From the IMG/VR virus record IMGVR_UViG_3300028592_000035, positions 1 to 42,857 of that record: DNA of 42,857 nt; one strand, given 5' to 3'. The position numbers and the translations under genes are program-made. This document shows, one piece after another, positions 8,328-17,093 of the stretch (its first letter is position 1; the number at the start of each line of letters is the position of its first letter). The DNA comes from a virus. Under the pieces are notes generated by a model that saw only the letters and a list, made by a program, of their open reading frames with translations, was not told where the DNA came from and made no database searches.

Positions 8328-9067
8328 TACTGAGACGCCTCAAGATCAGTGAGCATGCCCACCAGAGTTGCCTTGTTCGGGTTCCCACGCGGCCTTGACC
8401 CTGCAAGTGCTTCGATCTTGTCCTTAAGCTCGGCCTCTTCCATCTCGTAGTATGGATTAACTGGGCTTTGAGGTACGTCATCCACTTCAGCAACGAATGC
8501 AGGGGCCTCTGGCTCGACGTAGGTAATGGGACCGGGGCGGCCGGCCTCAACCATGCGTGTAAGCTCCTCATTGCGCTTCTGTAGAGCCGCAATCTGTTCA
8601 AGGACCTCAGTCATGCCTACCCGGCCTCCAGCCGCCGCGAGGTACTTCTGTGCCGACTGCTTGAGCGCATGCCCCTGAGGGCCAAGGTTCTTGATCCCCT
8701 GCCCTTCAAGGCTGGCGAGGGATTCAATAGTGTACACCGAAAGTGCCTTGAGCGTGGATAGCTGGATAGCGGTCAAGCCCGGAAGGTTCTGGAGCGGAGT
8801 ACCGCTAGCTTCATTTCCGCCCGTTTCCTTGAACTTCTTGTAAGCGTCCGGGAAACGCATGGCATGGGTTATGACTTCGCCGTTCTTTTCCTCATGAAAA
8901 CCATGGGCAAGATCGTGGAAGTTGAAATTACGGTTTGATGCGAAGCGGTATTCGATGCGCTCTTCATCGATAAAGATCGGTCGTCCGGCTTCTCGGGAGG
9001 CAAGAACGTCCTCAACCTGAGCCGTGTAGAAGATAGGCGTCATGCCTGCCTGTGCTGCGGTCTGCAT
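8327..9067 (-). CDS. Structural protein with helix-hairpin-helix-like segment
   Basis: This is a 246-residue protein starting at ATG 9067 behind an AAGGAA site. Residues about 90-145 (PGLTAIQLSTLKALSVYTIESLAS, then GPQGHALKQSAQKYLAAAG) look like a helix-hairpin-helix unit of the kind used to bind DNA or in small phage head proteins. The C terminus holds a coiled-coil stretch (LEQIAALQKRNEELTRMVEAG) and ends with a second small helical motif (LKDKIEALAGSRPRGNPNKATLVGML). It lies directly downstream of a terminator that follows the capsid genes. I do not recognise a named family. A head-completion or packaged-DNA role is plausible. Confidence 0.6.
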   Translation of the reverse strand: MQTAAQAGMTPIFYTAQVEDVLASREAGRPIFIDEERIEYRFASNRNFNFHDLAHGFHEEKNGEVITHAMRFPDAYKKFKETGGNEASGTPLQNLPGLTAIQLSTLKALSVYTIESLASLEGQGIKNLGPQGHALKQSAQKYLAAAGGRVGMTEVLEQIAALQKRNEELTRMVEAGRPGPITYVEPEAPAFVAEVDDVPQSPVNPYYEMEEAELKDKIEALAGSRPRGNPNKATLVGMLTDLEASQ

Positions 9068-9088
9068 TTCAGTTCCTTATGTCTGAGA

Positions 9089-9119
9089 TAAGAGAAAGGG
9101 CCGGAGCGAACCCCGGCCC
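9089..9119 (-). terminator. Intrinsic terminator after the capsid genes
   Basis: Read on the minus strand, GGGCCGG (9119-9113), an 8-base loop and CCGGCCC (9104-9098) are followed by TTTCTCTT. It lies 8 bases beyond the stop of the 110-residue gene and before the next gene of the same operon. It should lower expression of the tail genes relative to capsid. Confidence 0.75.
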
Positions 9120-9126
9120 CAGTGCT

Positions 9127-9459
9127 TTAGGCGGGGGTTGCGTTAAAGGCGCCGCGTCGGACGTGAACCGCTTCGCCAGTCACAATCGCAAGGCCTGGAG
9201 GCGTGTAGAATCCACCTGCGCCGGTCGCAATGGACTTGGTGGCGAAGGTGAGCGTCACTTGGGTGCCAGTGGTTGCAGTGGCGGCGATGTCAGCCGTTGC
9301 CACAACCCAGAAGTATTCGCCGCCATCCACGCCACGAACGACGCTACCAAGCTGGTAGGATGGAACGTTGGCATTTGCGCCGTCATAGAAGGCGTAGGGT
9401 GCGAACTTCTGGGTAAGGTCAGGGCCAAGAGAGGGAGTAATACGGAAAGGATAAGCCAT
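9127..9459 (-). CDS. Putative capsid decoration or head-stabilising protein
   Basis: This is a 110-residue protein starting at ATG 9459, 12 bases after the capsid gene. It is mostly beta-type sequence with Gly/Thr/Ala turns (GAGGFYTPPGLAIVTGEAVHVRRG) and no Cys or membrane span. Phages commonly encode a small decoration protein next to the major capsid protein, and the terminator directly after this gene groups the two for high expression. I do not recognise the family; the role is inferred from place, size and composition. Confidence 0.55.
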   Translation of the reverse strand: MAYPFRITPSLGPDLTQKFAPYAFYDGANANVPSYQLGSVVRGVDGGEYFWVVATADIAATATTGTQVTLTFATKSIATGAGGFYTPPGLAIVTGEAVHVRRGAFNATPA

Positions 9460-9471
9460 TTGATTTTCTCC

Positions 9472-10485
9472 TTACGCAGCCGGATTCGAATCATAGAACC
9501 GGAAGCTGTACTGGGGGTTCCCCAGAACGAACTGGCCTTCCCAGCCGATGAACTGAGCCAGCGCGTCCTGATTGAGCGGCATCTGGCCATCGCCTTCGAA
9601 CAGCCGGTCAAAGCTGAACTCATCGCGGTAGTAGACGAACAGGGAGCGGCTTTCGAGGCCATAGGTGGTATTAGCGGGCATGGACGAACGAATGCCCGAA
9701 GCCAGAACAGCATCAGCACGGCGACCCGAACCAATGAACTCCAGAGCAGAGAAGCCAATAGCGCCAAGACGCGTCTGGTTCACAATGCGCTGGTGAGCAA
9801 CCATCGAAGCCTCAAGAGCGCTGAAATGCTCCTGCGACATGATCAGCAGGTCGGCAGAGCGGTTGCCCTTGGTGCGTCGACCAATGATTTCACGAAGCAT
9901 CGGCTGAATCGTGGTCGAAGTGACCTGAGTGCCGATAGTCGGGAAAGCGGAGTTCGCGTCCCAAGTCGTGGTCTGCCATTCCGGAATGGTGCGGGAGATG
10001 CCACCATACACGCCGGTATTGGTAACGATGGGCAGGGCGGCGCCCAGACCAACCATGTCGCGACCATTGAAGGACGTGCCGTTGCCGTTGATGGCGACTT
10101 CAAGGCCATCGTTCAGCGATTCAGTTGCGGCCTGCACATAAGACCGAATAAGCGGGATCATCCGGTCGCCGGTATTGGCGCGGATTTCTGTGCCGGTGAA
10201 GCTGATCGGGGCGTAAATGGCGCTGGGCTGGAATACAGCGTCATTGAAGAGTTCGATGGGCGGGTTTTCGAGGAAATCATAGCCGGTTGCCCACTGAGTG
10301 CCCTGCTTGGCAAACTGGAGGTGATGACGGATTTCCGGGCCATCAAAGGAGCGATAGTTGCCCTTCTCGCGAACCGTATTGAAAACCACGTTGGAGTTAT
10401 AGACCAGTTCCTCAATGCCAGGCTTGTAATAGGCCAGAGTGGCGCTGAGGGTCTGCTGATATGCGCGAACTGGATTGATCGGCAT
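9472..10485 (-). CDS. Major capsid protein
   Basis: This is a 337-residue protein starting at ATG 10485. It lies immediately after an acidic scaffold-like gene and before a putative decoration protein, the standard position for the shell protein. The sequence has the character of an HK97-fold coat: long N-terminal helix (PVRAYQQTLSATLAYY), an extended beta loop (FDGPEIRHHLQFAKQGTQWA), then a spine-helix-like stretch (DRMIPLIRSYVQAATESLNDGLEVAINGNG) and a C-terminal strand near NPQYSFRFYDSNPAA. The exact coat family is not identified. The call rests mainly on gene order and length. Confidence 0.72.
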   Translation of the reverse strand: MPINPVRAYQQTLSATLAYYKPGIEELVYNSNVVFNTVREKGNYRSFDGPEIRHHLQFAKQGTQWATGYDFLENPPIELFNDAVFQPSAIYAPISFTGTEIRANTGDRMIPLIRSYVQAATESLNDGLEVAINGNGTSFNGRDMVGLGAALPIVTNTGVYGGISRTIPEWQTTTWDANSAFPTIGTQVTSTTIQPMLREIIGRRTKGNRSADLLIMSQEHFSALEASMVAHQRIVNQTRLGAIGFSALEFIGSGRRADAVLASGIRSSMPANTTYGLESRSLFVYYRDEFSFDRLFEGDGQMPLNQDALAQFIGWEGQFVLGNPQYSFRFYDSNPAA

Positions 10486-10508
10486 TTACATTCCCTTAGG
10501 GTTTAGAG

Positions 10509-11729
10509 CTACCCATTGACGGACCTAGCCGCCATTTTGAGTGACTCATCGAGTGACAGTTTGGCAGACTTGCGAGGGACTTCCGCCCCATAGGAAAGAC
10601 TACCTTTGACGGATTTACTGCCAGCCGGGTTTAGCGGCCTCTGGGCATTCGGTGCCGGTTCTAGCGGCTCACTTCTGGCATTCGAGCCAACGGGGCTTAG
10701 CCGTTCGGCGTGATCAACTGCGGCGTATAGCCTATCTCGTTCATTCATATTGGACGGCAGTAGATCACTGTTCCAGATTTTTAGCACAATTGGCCGAAGT
10801 TCGTCAAACCGTGGGTGCTGTTGGCGCACCTCGGCAAACAAGGTCTGCTCGACCTGCTGAGCGGCTCGCTGAGAGGCCTCTTGCTCCAGCCGCTGATTGA
10901 CCTGCTGAATCTGCGCCTGTAACTGCTGGTTCTGCTGCCGAAGCGTCTGCATCTCTTGTGACTGCGCATAGCCCTGCGGATTATCGCGCTGCATTTGCTG
11001 CTGTCCCAAGATGTGGTTAGCATACTGCTCAGGCGTGATATTGATGGAACGCAAGATGCGCTCAATACCGCCAACGGGATCGGTCTTGAGTTGGTTGTCG
11101 ATGGCAACATAATTTGCCAGAGCCGCCTTTACGGTGGTTCCAGCGCCCTTTGCCAAGTCATCGAACTCACGCAAATCCTTGCGGTAGTCCATGGCTTCTC
11201 GACCTTCTTCAAGGCCCTTCTCGTAGTTCTCCATCATGCGATGAACTTCACCGCGAACGTCTACGTTAACCCCAGCCCATGCCTCTTTGGCTCGGGGCAA
11301 GAAGTGAGCAGGAGCGCGGTTAATGTCCCGCACCTCAGACAGCTTGGGAGCTTCGCGTTCCTGCCCTACTTCCGCATCAACCCCATCGTGAGCGGCGGCG
11401 GGGGATTCTGGTTCTGCCTTGGGCTTGGCAGTGAATTTTCCATCGTTGCCGCGTTCCGCAACGGCCTTCTTAATGGCTTCATTAGCGGTCTTTGAATCAA
11501 CGGTCTTATCCTCAACCTTTGGCTTTTCGGGCTTTGGAACGGGCTCGTCTTTCTCTGCGCCTTCCTTGGTATCGGCTGCCGCCTTGTTCAGCGCATCCTC
11601 AAGGGACATTGGCTTGGGCGCTTCGACAACGGGCTCTGGCGCTACATCGGGGCGGAACTCTGCGCCGCCAGGAACAGGCGCATCGTTGTCAATTACAGTG
11701 CTCGGCACTTCGGCATTAAGTTCGGTCAT
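10509..11729 (-). CDS. Scaffolding protein
   Basis: This is a 406-residue, strongly charged protein starting at ATG 11729. The N-terminal 120 residues are rich in Pro, Glu, Lys and Ala and look disordered. Residues about 140-330 are helical, including a Gln-rich coiled coil (about 245-305: QEMQTLRQQNQQLQAQIQQVNQ). The C terminus is basic (GSKSVKGSLSYGAEVPRKSAKLSLDESLKMAARSVNG), the type of segment that binds coat protein. Its place just before the capsid gene and its composition fit a scaffold that directs procapsid assembly and is then lost. Confidence 0.75.
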   Translation of the reverse strand: MTELNAEVPSTVIDNDAPVPGGAEFRPDVAPEPVVEAPKPMSLEDALNKAAADTKEGAEKDEPVPKPEKPKVEDKTVDSKTANEAIKKAVAERGNDGKFTAKPKAEPESPAAAHDGVDAEVGQEREAPKLSEVRDINRAPAHFLPRAKEAWAGVNVDVRGEVHRMMENYEKGLEEGREAMDYRKDLREFDDLAKGAGTTVKAALANYVAIDNQLKTDPVGGIERILRSINITPEQYANHILGQQQMQRDNPQGYAQSQEMQTLRQQNQQLQAQIQQVNQRLEQEASQRAAQQVEQTLFAEVRQQHPRFDELRPIVLKIWNSDLLPSNMNERDRLYAAVDHAERLSPVGSNARSEPLEPAPNAQRPLNPAGSKSVKGSLSYGAEVPRKSAKLSLDESLKMAARSVNG

Positions 11730-11761
11730 TTGAATTCCCTTGTCTGAGTTGGGAGGTGAAG

Positions 11762-12106
11762 TTATTCGCCTAGACGGCCAGCACTAAGGTCCGCATAGGC
11801 CCGCTCTGTGGCCTCGCGGATTAGGTTCTCGTCTGGCTTTCGGTTGGCGGTTGCCTGCTTCTTGTAGGATTGGTCATCCCCAATTTCTACGAACGTGGCG
11901 CCCTGAGGATTTCCACTAGGCTTGTAGCTCTCACGCATAGCGGCTTTTGAGGTGTACATCTTCCCGTCCGCCATGCTCATCAAAGGCTCTTGTTCATCGC
12001 TCGTATTGATGCGCGGCATCTTGATCGGAGCATCGCGATTGAACGGCGTAACGAGGCCCGTTGATTTATCCATCAGACCATCAGGCGTGAAAACATAAGT
12101 CGTCAT
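11762..12106 (-). CDS. Hypothetical small structural-region protein
   Basis: This is a 114-residue protein starting at ATG 12106 with a 4-base overlap of the upstream gene. It opens with TTYVFTPDGLMDKSTGLVTPF and ends in charged helices (ENLIREATERAYADL). No motif, membrane span or Cys is seen. It sits between the small fibre-like genes and the scaffold gene. Its function is unknown. Confidence 0.6.
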   Translation of the reverse strand: MTTYVFTPDGLMDKSTGLVTPFNRDAPIKMPRINTSDEQEPLMSMADGKMYTSKAAMRESYKPSGNPQGATFVEIGDDQSYKKQATANRKPDENLIREATERAYADLSAGRLGE

Positions 12107-12285
12107 GGGGTATAGCCCTCAATGACAAACGGTGCGCCGAGAGGCGTGATGACAATGGGTGTGCCGATGCCATTCGTTGCAATGGTCATGACTGGCGCTT
12201 TGTCGCGGTTAAGATCGCCCACGAGAACCGGCTTAACGGGAATACCGATATTATTGGTTGCGATGACGACTGGAAATCCGGGCAT
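12103..12285 (-). CDS. Small hypothetical protein with internal repeat
   Basis: There are 60 residues from ATG 12285, preceded by GAGGT. An upstream in-frame start exists, but it would overlap the whole neighbouring gene. The sequence contains two copies of a unit: VIATNNIGIPVKPVLVG and IATNGIGTPIVITPLG. Such short beta repeats are typical of phage head or neck decoration pieces. Start and preceding stop share a base (TAATG). Confidence 0.6.
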   Translation of the reverse strand: MPGFPVVIATNNIGIPVKPVLVGDLNRDKAPVMTIATNGIGTPIVITPLGAPFVIEGYTP

Positions 12286-12401
12286 TATACGAACCTCACT
12301 GCATATTGGCCTAGCTTGAGAAGGGCGCATGCAACAGCGACGACAGCGCCTCGCATAAACACCCATGCACCTATGGCTAAAAGTTTTTCTCGGTCGGACA
12401 T
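12285..12401 (-). CDS. Small membrane protein
   Basis: There are 38 residues from ATG 12401 behind a TAGGAT site. A charged start (SDREK) is followed by a hydrophobic segment of about 25 residues (LLAIGAWVFMRGAVVAVACALLKL). One membrane span is predicted. Its stop shares a base with the next start, so the two are probably translated together. The role is unknown; it lies in the late operon. Confidence 0.55.
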   Translation of the reverse strand: MSDREKLLAIGAWVFMRGAVVAVACALLKLGQYAVRFV

Positions 12402-12406
12402 GCTCT

Positions 12407-12949
12407 TTATCCTAGCGTTTGCTCGATTGCGCTTGTGATGGTCGCTGTTGTCCCGGCAACGCGGCGAATGGCCCAATACCAGCCCACGGGAACCCAGCCA
12501 GAGATTTGATTGCCCTGCCCTAGGCCCATGCCAATAACCAGAGCAATGCCAGTCACCGATGCTCTGAAAGACGCTACACGTGTTCCGCCCGTCCCATTTG
12601 CCACTGTTGCCTGTACTGGCCCAACACGCAACTCAACGGTATCGGATTGGGTGCCGATGACTGTTACCGTGTAAGCGGCATCGATAACTGCACTGATGAA
12701 GCTTGGCTTCGTTGGAACCGCCGTTGCATAGGCAGTGCCGAAAGCAGGCGCAAGCGTGCTTGGTGCCGAAATGATTGCAGGCCCAGCCGGTCCCGTTGCT
12801 CCCGTGGCTCCGGGCGCTCCATTGGTCCCGTTAGTGCCGTTCGTCCCATTTGTGCCGGGGGCGCCAGGAATCCCCTGAGGCCCTTGTGGCCCTGTTGGTC
12901 CGATCCCTCCGGCCTTACCTCGATAGTTATTGAGAACAGTCCATTCCAT
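12407..12949 (-). CDS. Collagen-like fibre/decoration protein
   Basis: There are 180 residues from ATG 12949. Residues about 12-58 are Gly-X-Y triplets (GIGPTGPQGPQGIPGAPG, then four GTN triplets and GAPGATGATGPAGP), a collagen-like triple-helical stalk. The C-terminal 120 residues are beta-rich (ISAVIDAAYTVTVIGTQ, VELRVGPVQATVANG) and end in a helix. This would be a trimeric fibre with a globular tip. It belongs to a run of small fibre-like genes between portal and scaffold. Collagen-like fibre and collar proteins are known in phages, and in some they mediate host variation. Confidence 0.75.
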   Translation of the reverse strand: MEWTVLNNYRGKAGGIGPTGPQGPQGIPGAPGTNGTNGTNGTNGAPGATGATGPAGPAIISAPSTLAPAFGTAYATAVPTKPSFISAVIDAAYTVTVIGTQSDTVELRVGPVQATVANGTGGTRVASFRASVTGIALVIGMGLGQGNQISGWVPVGWYWAIRRVAGTTATITSAIEQTLG

Positions 12950-13263
12950 CAGAATGCCCCCACTTCATAGTCAACAAACCCAGCACATGAGAGGCCGGGG
13001 TCCATTTGGATAACGAAGGATTCTCCCTCTCCACCATTGTAGGTGTTTGGGCTATCCGTCTTGCGATATCGGATCGATCCCCCATCCGTGACGTAGAAGG
13101 GGCCAGCCGGATTGATGGCGCCGAAAAGAAACCAGACGCGCAGGGAGGTGGACGCATTATGCGCAAAGGTCACGTAGACCTCTCGCAGCATGATCCGGTT
13201 CTGAGCGCCAGGAGAGGCGATGTTGTGAGGGCCAGCGCCCGTAATATCGATGCTGGTTCTCAT
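12949..13263 (-). CDS. Hypothetical beta-rich structural protein
   Basis: There are 104 residues from ATG 13263; stop and next start share one base. It is made of beta-type segments (LREVYVTFAHNASTSLRVWFLFGAI, then FYVTDGGSIRYR) with one Cys. It is probably a small head or fibre component, judging only from its place between two fibre-like genes. No family is recognised. Confidence 0.6.
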   Translation of the reverse strand: MRTSIDITGAGPHNIASPGAQNRIMLREVYVTFAHNASTSLRVWFLFGAINPAGPFYVTDGGSIRYRKTDSPNTYNGGEGESFVIQMDPGLSCAGFVDYEVGAF

Positions 13264-14022
13264 TTAGCTCCAAATCCCAAACGAAGCGTTGCTATGGAGA
13301 AGCTGCCATTCCACATCGGTGGAATTGTAGATGAACTGGAAGATCAGAACCTTGCCGACAATGGTCGCGGTTCTAAGATCGGTTGGTGTGAAGGCGGTGT
13401 AGATCGCATTCCACGACACGGCCCGAATTGTGCCGTTATCCTTGATGCGAATGAGAAGAGATTGCCCATTGGTGGGGGTGCCAGTTGGGGCGGCAATGGA
13501 TAGTGCGCCAGCCTGCGCAGTTACAGCCGTTGCGTCCTGCGTGTCGGCATTAGGCGCCAGCGTAGCCGTAGAGGCGGTAGTTGCGATTCTTGGCGTAATG
13601 CGCTTATTCGTCAGCGTCTGCGTGGCCGCTGGCTGTACAGCGCTATCGGCTAGAGCGCCTTGAGCAGCCGTTGCAAAGTCGCCGGTATTGTTCAGAGCAG
13701 CAGAGCCAAGGCCCGTAATGGTCGTGTAGCTCTGCGTTCCCGTCTGGTTGGCACGAGCGAAGGCATCAGCGTTCTTGTTCTGTGGATCATAGACGGACTT
13801 GAGCATGTCGCCCACGCCCGCTGTCGTCCAGCCAACGTTAAGATCGGTATTGCTCAGCTTTGTGAGCACCTGTCCCGTTGTGCCGCCATTCGGCACGGCC
13901 TGAGCCATCGTCGCAAGGTCGGTGCGGATATTGAGGTTCTGACCTACAACAGCGGCTCCCGGTCCTACTGGAAGGCTTGCGAGGTAGTCGCGAAGTGTAC
14001 GCACTGGAATGGGCGGGATCAT
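13264..14022 (-). CDS. Head/tail fibre-like protein
   Basis: There are 252 residues from ATG 14022 (ATGA overlap). The middle and C-terminal parts contain the pattern TGQVLTKLSNTD, then LTNKRITPRI, then GTPTNGQSLLIRIKDNGTIRAVSWNAIYTAF and FIYNSTDVEWQLL. This series is familiar from many phage fibre and capsid-fibre proteins and forms a beta-sandwich tip domain. There is no enzyme motif. It most likely projects from the virion. Whether it sits on head or tail cannot be told; the location upstream of the scaffold gene slightly favours the head or neck. Confidence 0.65.
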   Translation of the reverse strand: MIPPIPVRTLRDYLASLPVGPGAAVVGQNLNIRTDLATMAQAVPNGGTTGQVLTKLSNTDLNVGWTTAGVGDMLKSVYDPQNKNADAFARANQTGTQSYTTITGLGSAALNNTGDFATAAQGALADSAVQPAATQTLTNKRITPRIATTASTATLAPNADTQDATAVTAQAGALSIAAPTGTPTNGQSLLIRIKDNGTIRAVSWNAIYTAFTPTDLRTATIVGKVLIFQFIYNSTDVEWQLLHSNASFGIWS

Positions 14023-14195
14023 GAGGCCTCTCCCATCAGGTAATTGCCGTTGTCGTCGGTGAGGTAAACGCCGTTATCATCGGTCAGAAGCATGAATCCT
14101 GGGGGGACGACAATAATGCCGCCTCCAAGAATGCCAGGATACGCTAGCCTTACGTTGAGCATAAGACCGCGACGGCGCTTGATGTTAACGGTCAT
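14019..14195 (-). CDS. Small protein with tandem LTDDNG repeats
   Basis: There are 58 codons from ATG 14195. The gene overlaps the end of the portal gene by 11 bases and the next start by 4 (ATGA). The sequence is a basic start (TVNIKRRRG), then a hydrophobic patch (GILGGGIIVVPPGFM), then two tandem units LTDDNGVY and LTDDNGNY. Such repeats occur in small phage structural proteins. The overlaps on both sides make a real gene likely in spite of its size. Confidence 0.65.
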   Translation of the reverse strand: MTVNIKRRRGLMLNVRLAYPGILGGGIIVVPPGFMLLTDDNGVYLTDDNGNYLMGEAS

Positions 14196-16518
14196 TGCCG
14201 CCTCCGCTTGGCTTCAGTGCCGCCTGTTGCCGGGCCGCTTCGGCATCAACTGCCTGCTGGTCCAGCTTGTCGTATTCCAACTGCGTGTTGATAGCCAATT
14301 CTTCACGGCGGAACGCAAGGTCAGCAGCTTCACGCGCATCCTCACTGATTTGCTTCTGGGCCTCTAGGACAGCTTCAGCATCGAGAGAAAGTTGAGTGGT
14401 CTGGATATCGGCGCCAAGCTGGGCTTCTTCACGCGCAACCGCCACCTGTGCATCAAGTTCCTTGGCCTGTGCATTCCCTTCGGCCTTGATCTGTTCCTTA
14501 ATGGCTTCGGTTTGTGGCTTCTGCTGGATTTCCTGAGCCTTTAGCTGCTGATCGCCCTTGCGGATTTCAATATCGGCCATCCTGTACTGACCTTCCTGCT
14601 GGAGCTTCTGCCCCTCAATGGCCAGCATACCCTTCTTGTATTCGGCTTCTGCTTCGTTCTTGGCAGCATCCGGATTAGGCTGGGGAGGCGTATTGGCCAT
14701 GGTGTCGATCCACTCATCAATGGATGACATGAGGGCGCGAGGAGGGCGATATACGTCCAGATTCCACTTGAGGATTTCCCCCGCAGCCCCAGCGCCTCCG
14801 CTTTGGATCATGGGCAGCAGAGCCTGCATACCAGTAGCCAGAGCGCCAAGGAATTCATTGCGCATCTGTTTCTCAGCCATCTCATCGGGATAGATGGTCG
14901 AATCCGTTTCAATGTCGAAAATGAAGGGGTCGGTCTTGGTATCGGAGAGAAGTTCCTTGACCTGCTCAACCGTTACGGCGGAAGCGGCCTTGCGGACCTG
15001 TTCAGTGGCCTCTGCGATAATCTGCTGTGTTTGCTGCTCGGCCTGTTGCGCGGCTTCCTGAGCCTTCTCTGGGTTCTGCTGTGCTAGTTCAAGAACGCCG
15101 CCCTCAATCTCATCGATCTTGGCTTTGGCGCTAGTCTCGATTTCCTTGATGTCGCGCTTGATCTCAGCGTTCGTGGGCAGTTCCATCTGCGCCATCTTGA
15201 GGAGCGTATCGATGCTAAACTCTTCGGCAAATATCTCCACCATCAGACGGCCAGCGTCACGAGCAATGCGCTCAAGGCCCTTCACACGATCCCGGCTTCG
15301 GGTAGAGGTGTGCTGAACCTTGATCTGCTGAGCACCCAGCGTCTCGTTAGGGTCACTGTCCCCGCGCTGAATGTCGGCAACGCCAAGAAGCTCCTGAACA
15401 TTGCCGATAAGTTCTCTGCGCTCTTCCACGGCGGCAAGAATGGTCTGCGCCACCTGATCTATAGGAAGCCACTCAACCAGCTTGTTGCTACTACCAAAGG
15501 CAGCAGCAGGGACAGGAACGAAGATCGCTGAATTATCGCCAGAGCGAATAGCTGTCTCGACCGCATCGCCAATATCAGTTCCGCCTGGAATGATACCGAT
15601 GACGCGGAGAAGTTCGGCAAGGTCATGAATCTTCTGCGTGAGAAGATTGATAGTCTCAAGCTGGCCCTGGATATAGACCATATCCGGCACGGGAACGAGG
15701 CTACGGCGCTGGCGGGTGCCATACGCTGGCTCAGGGCAGGGGAAGAAGCCCTTTAGCTTTAGATGAGGCTCCTCACGCTCCAGAATATCGGGAAGGCCGT
15801 CAGCGATCCAGATAACCTTGTTCTCGTTCTTGTCCCAGATTTCCCAGACAGCGGCCTTATTGACCGTATCCTTCACGCCGTATGTGCTGGAATCTCTGGC
15901 CTGCTCAGTGCGTTTCTCGGTGTAGGTTGCGTCATCGGCGGCATCTTCGCCAAACCGATCCCGCATTTCCTTCTTCGTCATCCATGCGCGGCGGGCCACC
16001 CACGAAACCTCCGTCCACTTGCGAACCGGATCATGCGCGAAGTCGTCTCGATCCAAATCCTCAATGCAGACCTTTTCCTCGCCGTCATCCTCATAGCTGA
16101 CCCACAATTGGCCACGAGCATTGATGGCTAGATCATCACGAACCCCAATCATGGAGGCGTTGATATTGGTGGTTTCGAACCCCGAAATAGCGGCCCGCTC
16201 AAGTAGCTCAGCCGTTACGCGTTTGACTGGCTTGCGATCCTTGAACTTGGTCGTGACAACCGGGACCGGGGGGCGCGAATAGATAGAGGGCTTGATGATT
16301 TCCATCGAAGCCCAGAACAGATCATACTCACGATCAACGATAGAGGTTTCGGTTAGCGTAATGCCCGAGAGTGATTGGAGGCCGGAGTAAACACGGTCGA
16401 TCTGGTCACACCGATGAAACCAACGGTCGAACTCCTTGCGGTACTGTTCGATGGCCTCAAGGTATGGAGCCGCAGCCTTCGGCTCGTCGCGCTGGCTGTC
16501 GTCCTCACCGAATGCCAT
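14185..16518 (-). CDS. Portal protein
   Basis: There are 777 residues from ATG 16518, a length close to P22-type portals. The N-terminal part (YRKEFDRWFHRCDQIDRVYSG, then EYDLFWASMEIIKPSIYSRPPVPVV) matches the start of large podovirus portals. A long middle part is followed by a strongly helical, Gln/Glu/Ala-rich C-terminal region (about 600-770), which would form the internal barrel. It forms the dodecameric channel through which DNA is packaged and ejected. It lies downstream of the terminase genes and upstream of the scaffold, as expected. No catalytic residues are expected in this family. Confidence 0.85.
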   Translation of the reverse strand: MAFGEDDSQRDEPKAAAPYLEAIEQYRKEFDRWFHRCDQIDRVYSGLQSLSGITLTETSIVDREYDLFWASMEIIKPSIYSRPPVPVVTTKFKDRKPVKRVTAELLERAAISGFETTNINASMIGVRDDLAINARGQLWVSYEDDGEEKVCIEDLDRDDFAHDPVRKWTEVSWVARRAWMTKKEMRDRFGEDAADDATYTEKRTEQARDSSTYGVKDTVNKAAVWEIWDKNENKVIWIADGLPDILEREEPHLKLKGFFPCPEPAYGTRQRRSLVPVPDMVYIQGQLETINLLTQKIHDLAELLRVIGIIPGGTDIGDAVETAIRSGDNSAIFVPVPAAAFGSSNKLVEWLPIDQVAQTILAAVEERRELIGNVQELLGVADIQRGDSDPNETLGAQQIKVQHTSTRSRDRVKGLERIARDAGRLMVEIFAEEFSIDTLLKMAQMELPTNAEIKRDIKEIETSAKAKIDEIEGGVLELAQQNPEKAQEAAQQAEQQTQQIIAEATEQVRKAASAVTVEQVKELLSDTKTDPFIFDIETDSTIYPDEMAEKQMRNEFLGALATGMQALLPMIQSGGAGAAGEILKWNLDVYRPPRALMSSIDEWIDTMANTPPQPNPDAAKNEAEAEYKKGMLAIEGQKLQQEGQYRMADIEIRKGDQQLKAQEIQQKPQTEAIKEQIKAEGNAQAKELDAQVAVAREEAQLGADIQTTQLSLDAEAVLEAQKQISEDAREAADLAFRREELAINTQLEYDKLDQQAVDAEAARQQAALKPSGGGNDR

Positions 16519-16520
16519 CT

Positions 16521-17075
16521 CTACGCAATCACGGCTGCTGTTGGGTTGCTGGTAGAGTCAGCCGTACCGCTAGCATTGGTCGCAGACACGACAACGCGGA
16601 TAACCTTGCCAACATCACCGACGACAGGAACATACGTTACCCCGGTAGCTCCGGGGATGGTCACGTTGTCAGCCGTCCAACGGCGTCCGTAGCTGTTTCC
16701 TGTGCCCTTCCACGTGCCTGTGGTGCTCGTTAGGGTCTGGCCCACCTGCGCAGTGCCGGTAATGGTTGGGCGAACCGTATTGAACGGGGTGTTGACCGCC
16801 TGTGCAATGACAACTGCCACGCCAGGGACAAATGATCCCTCAGACAGAAGGTTAGCGCTGACAGTGCCTGAGGTAATGCCCGCCGCGAGGATTTGTGCAT
16901 CCAGAGGCACAACGCCGACCTCTAGCAGTCGATTGATGATGCCGGTGCCCGCTGCGATCTGTCGCTGGACTTCCATGCCCAACTCTGCCGCCACACCGAG
17001 AGATTGAAGGTTCTGCGCTAGGTCAAATGGCATTGGTGCACCCATATCGAACAATGTTGGCACATTACCCGACAT
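16521..17075 (-). CDS. Virion-surface protein with bacterial Ig-like domain
   Basis: There are 184 residues from ATG 17075; an upstream TTG would add five residues. The N-terminal 95 residues are helical (FDLAQNLQSLGVAAELGMEV). Residues about 100-184 form an Ig-like repeat of the P-x-I-x-G-x-x-x-V-G-x-T-L-x(5)-G-T-W type, with the later part VPVVGDVGKVIRVVVSATNASG. This fold occurs on many phage capsid and tail surface proteins and is thought to give weak adhesion. It is the first gene after a terminator and is joined closely to the portal gene. Confidence 0.7.
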   Translation of the reverse strand: MSGNVPTLFDMGAPMPFDLAQNLQSLGVAAELGMEVQRQIAAGTGIINRLLEVGVVPLDAQILAAGITSGTVSANLLSEGSFVPGVAVVIAQAVNTPFNTVRPTITGTAQVGQTLTSTTGTWKGTGNSYGRRWTADNVTIPGATGVTYVPVVGDVGKVIRVVVSATNASGTADSTSNPTAAVIA

Positions 17076-17093
17076 TTCGTTACCGCACAAGCA

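Noticed and set aside
9052-10506. Long open frame of 484 codons on the plus strand
   Set aside because: It is antisense to the capsid and decoration genes, has no ribosome site, and its composition is that of a codon-bias shadow. The minus-strand genes fit gene order and family.
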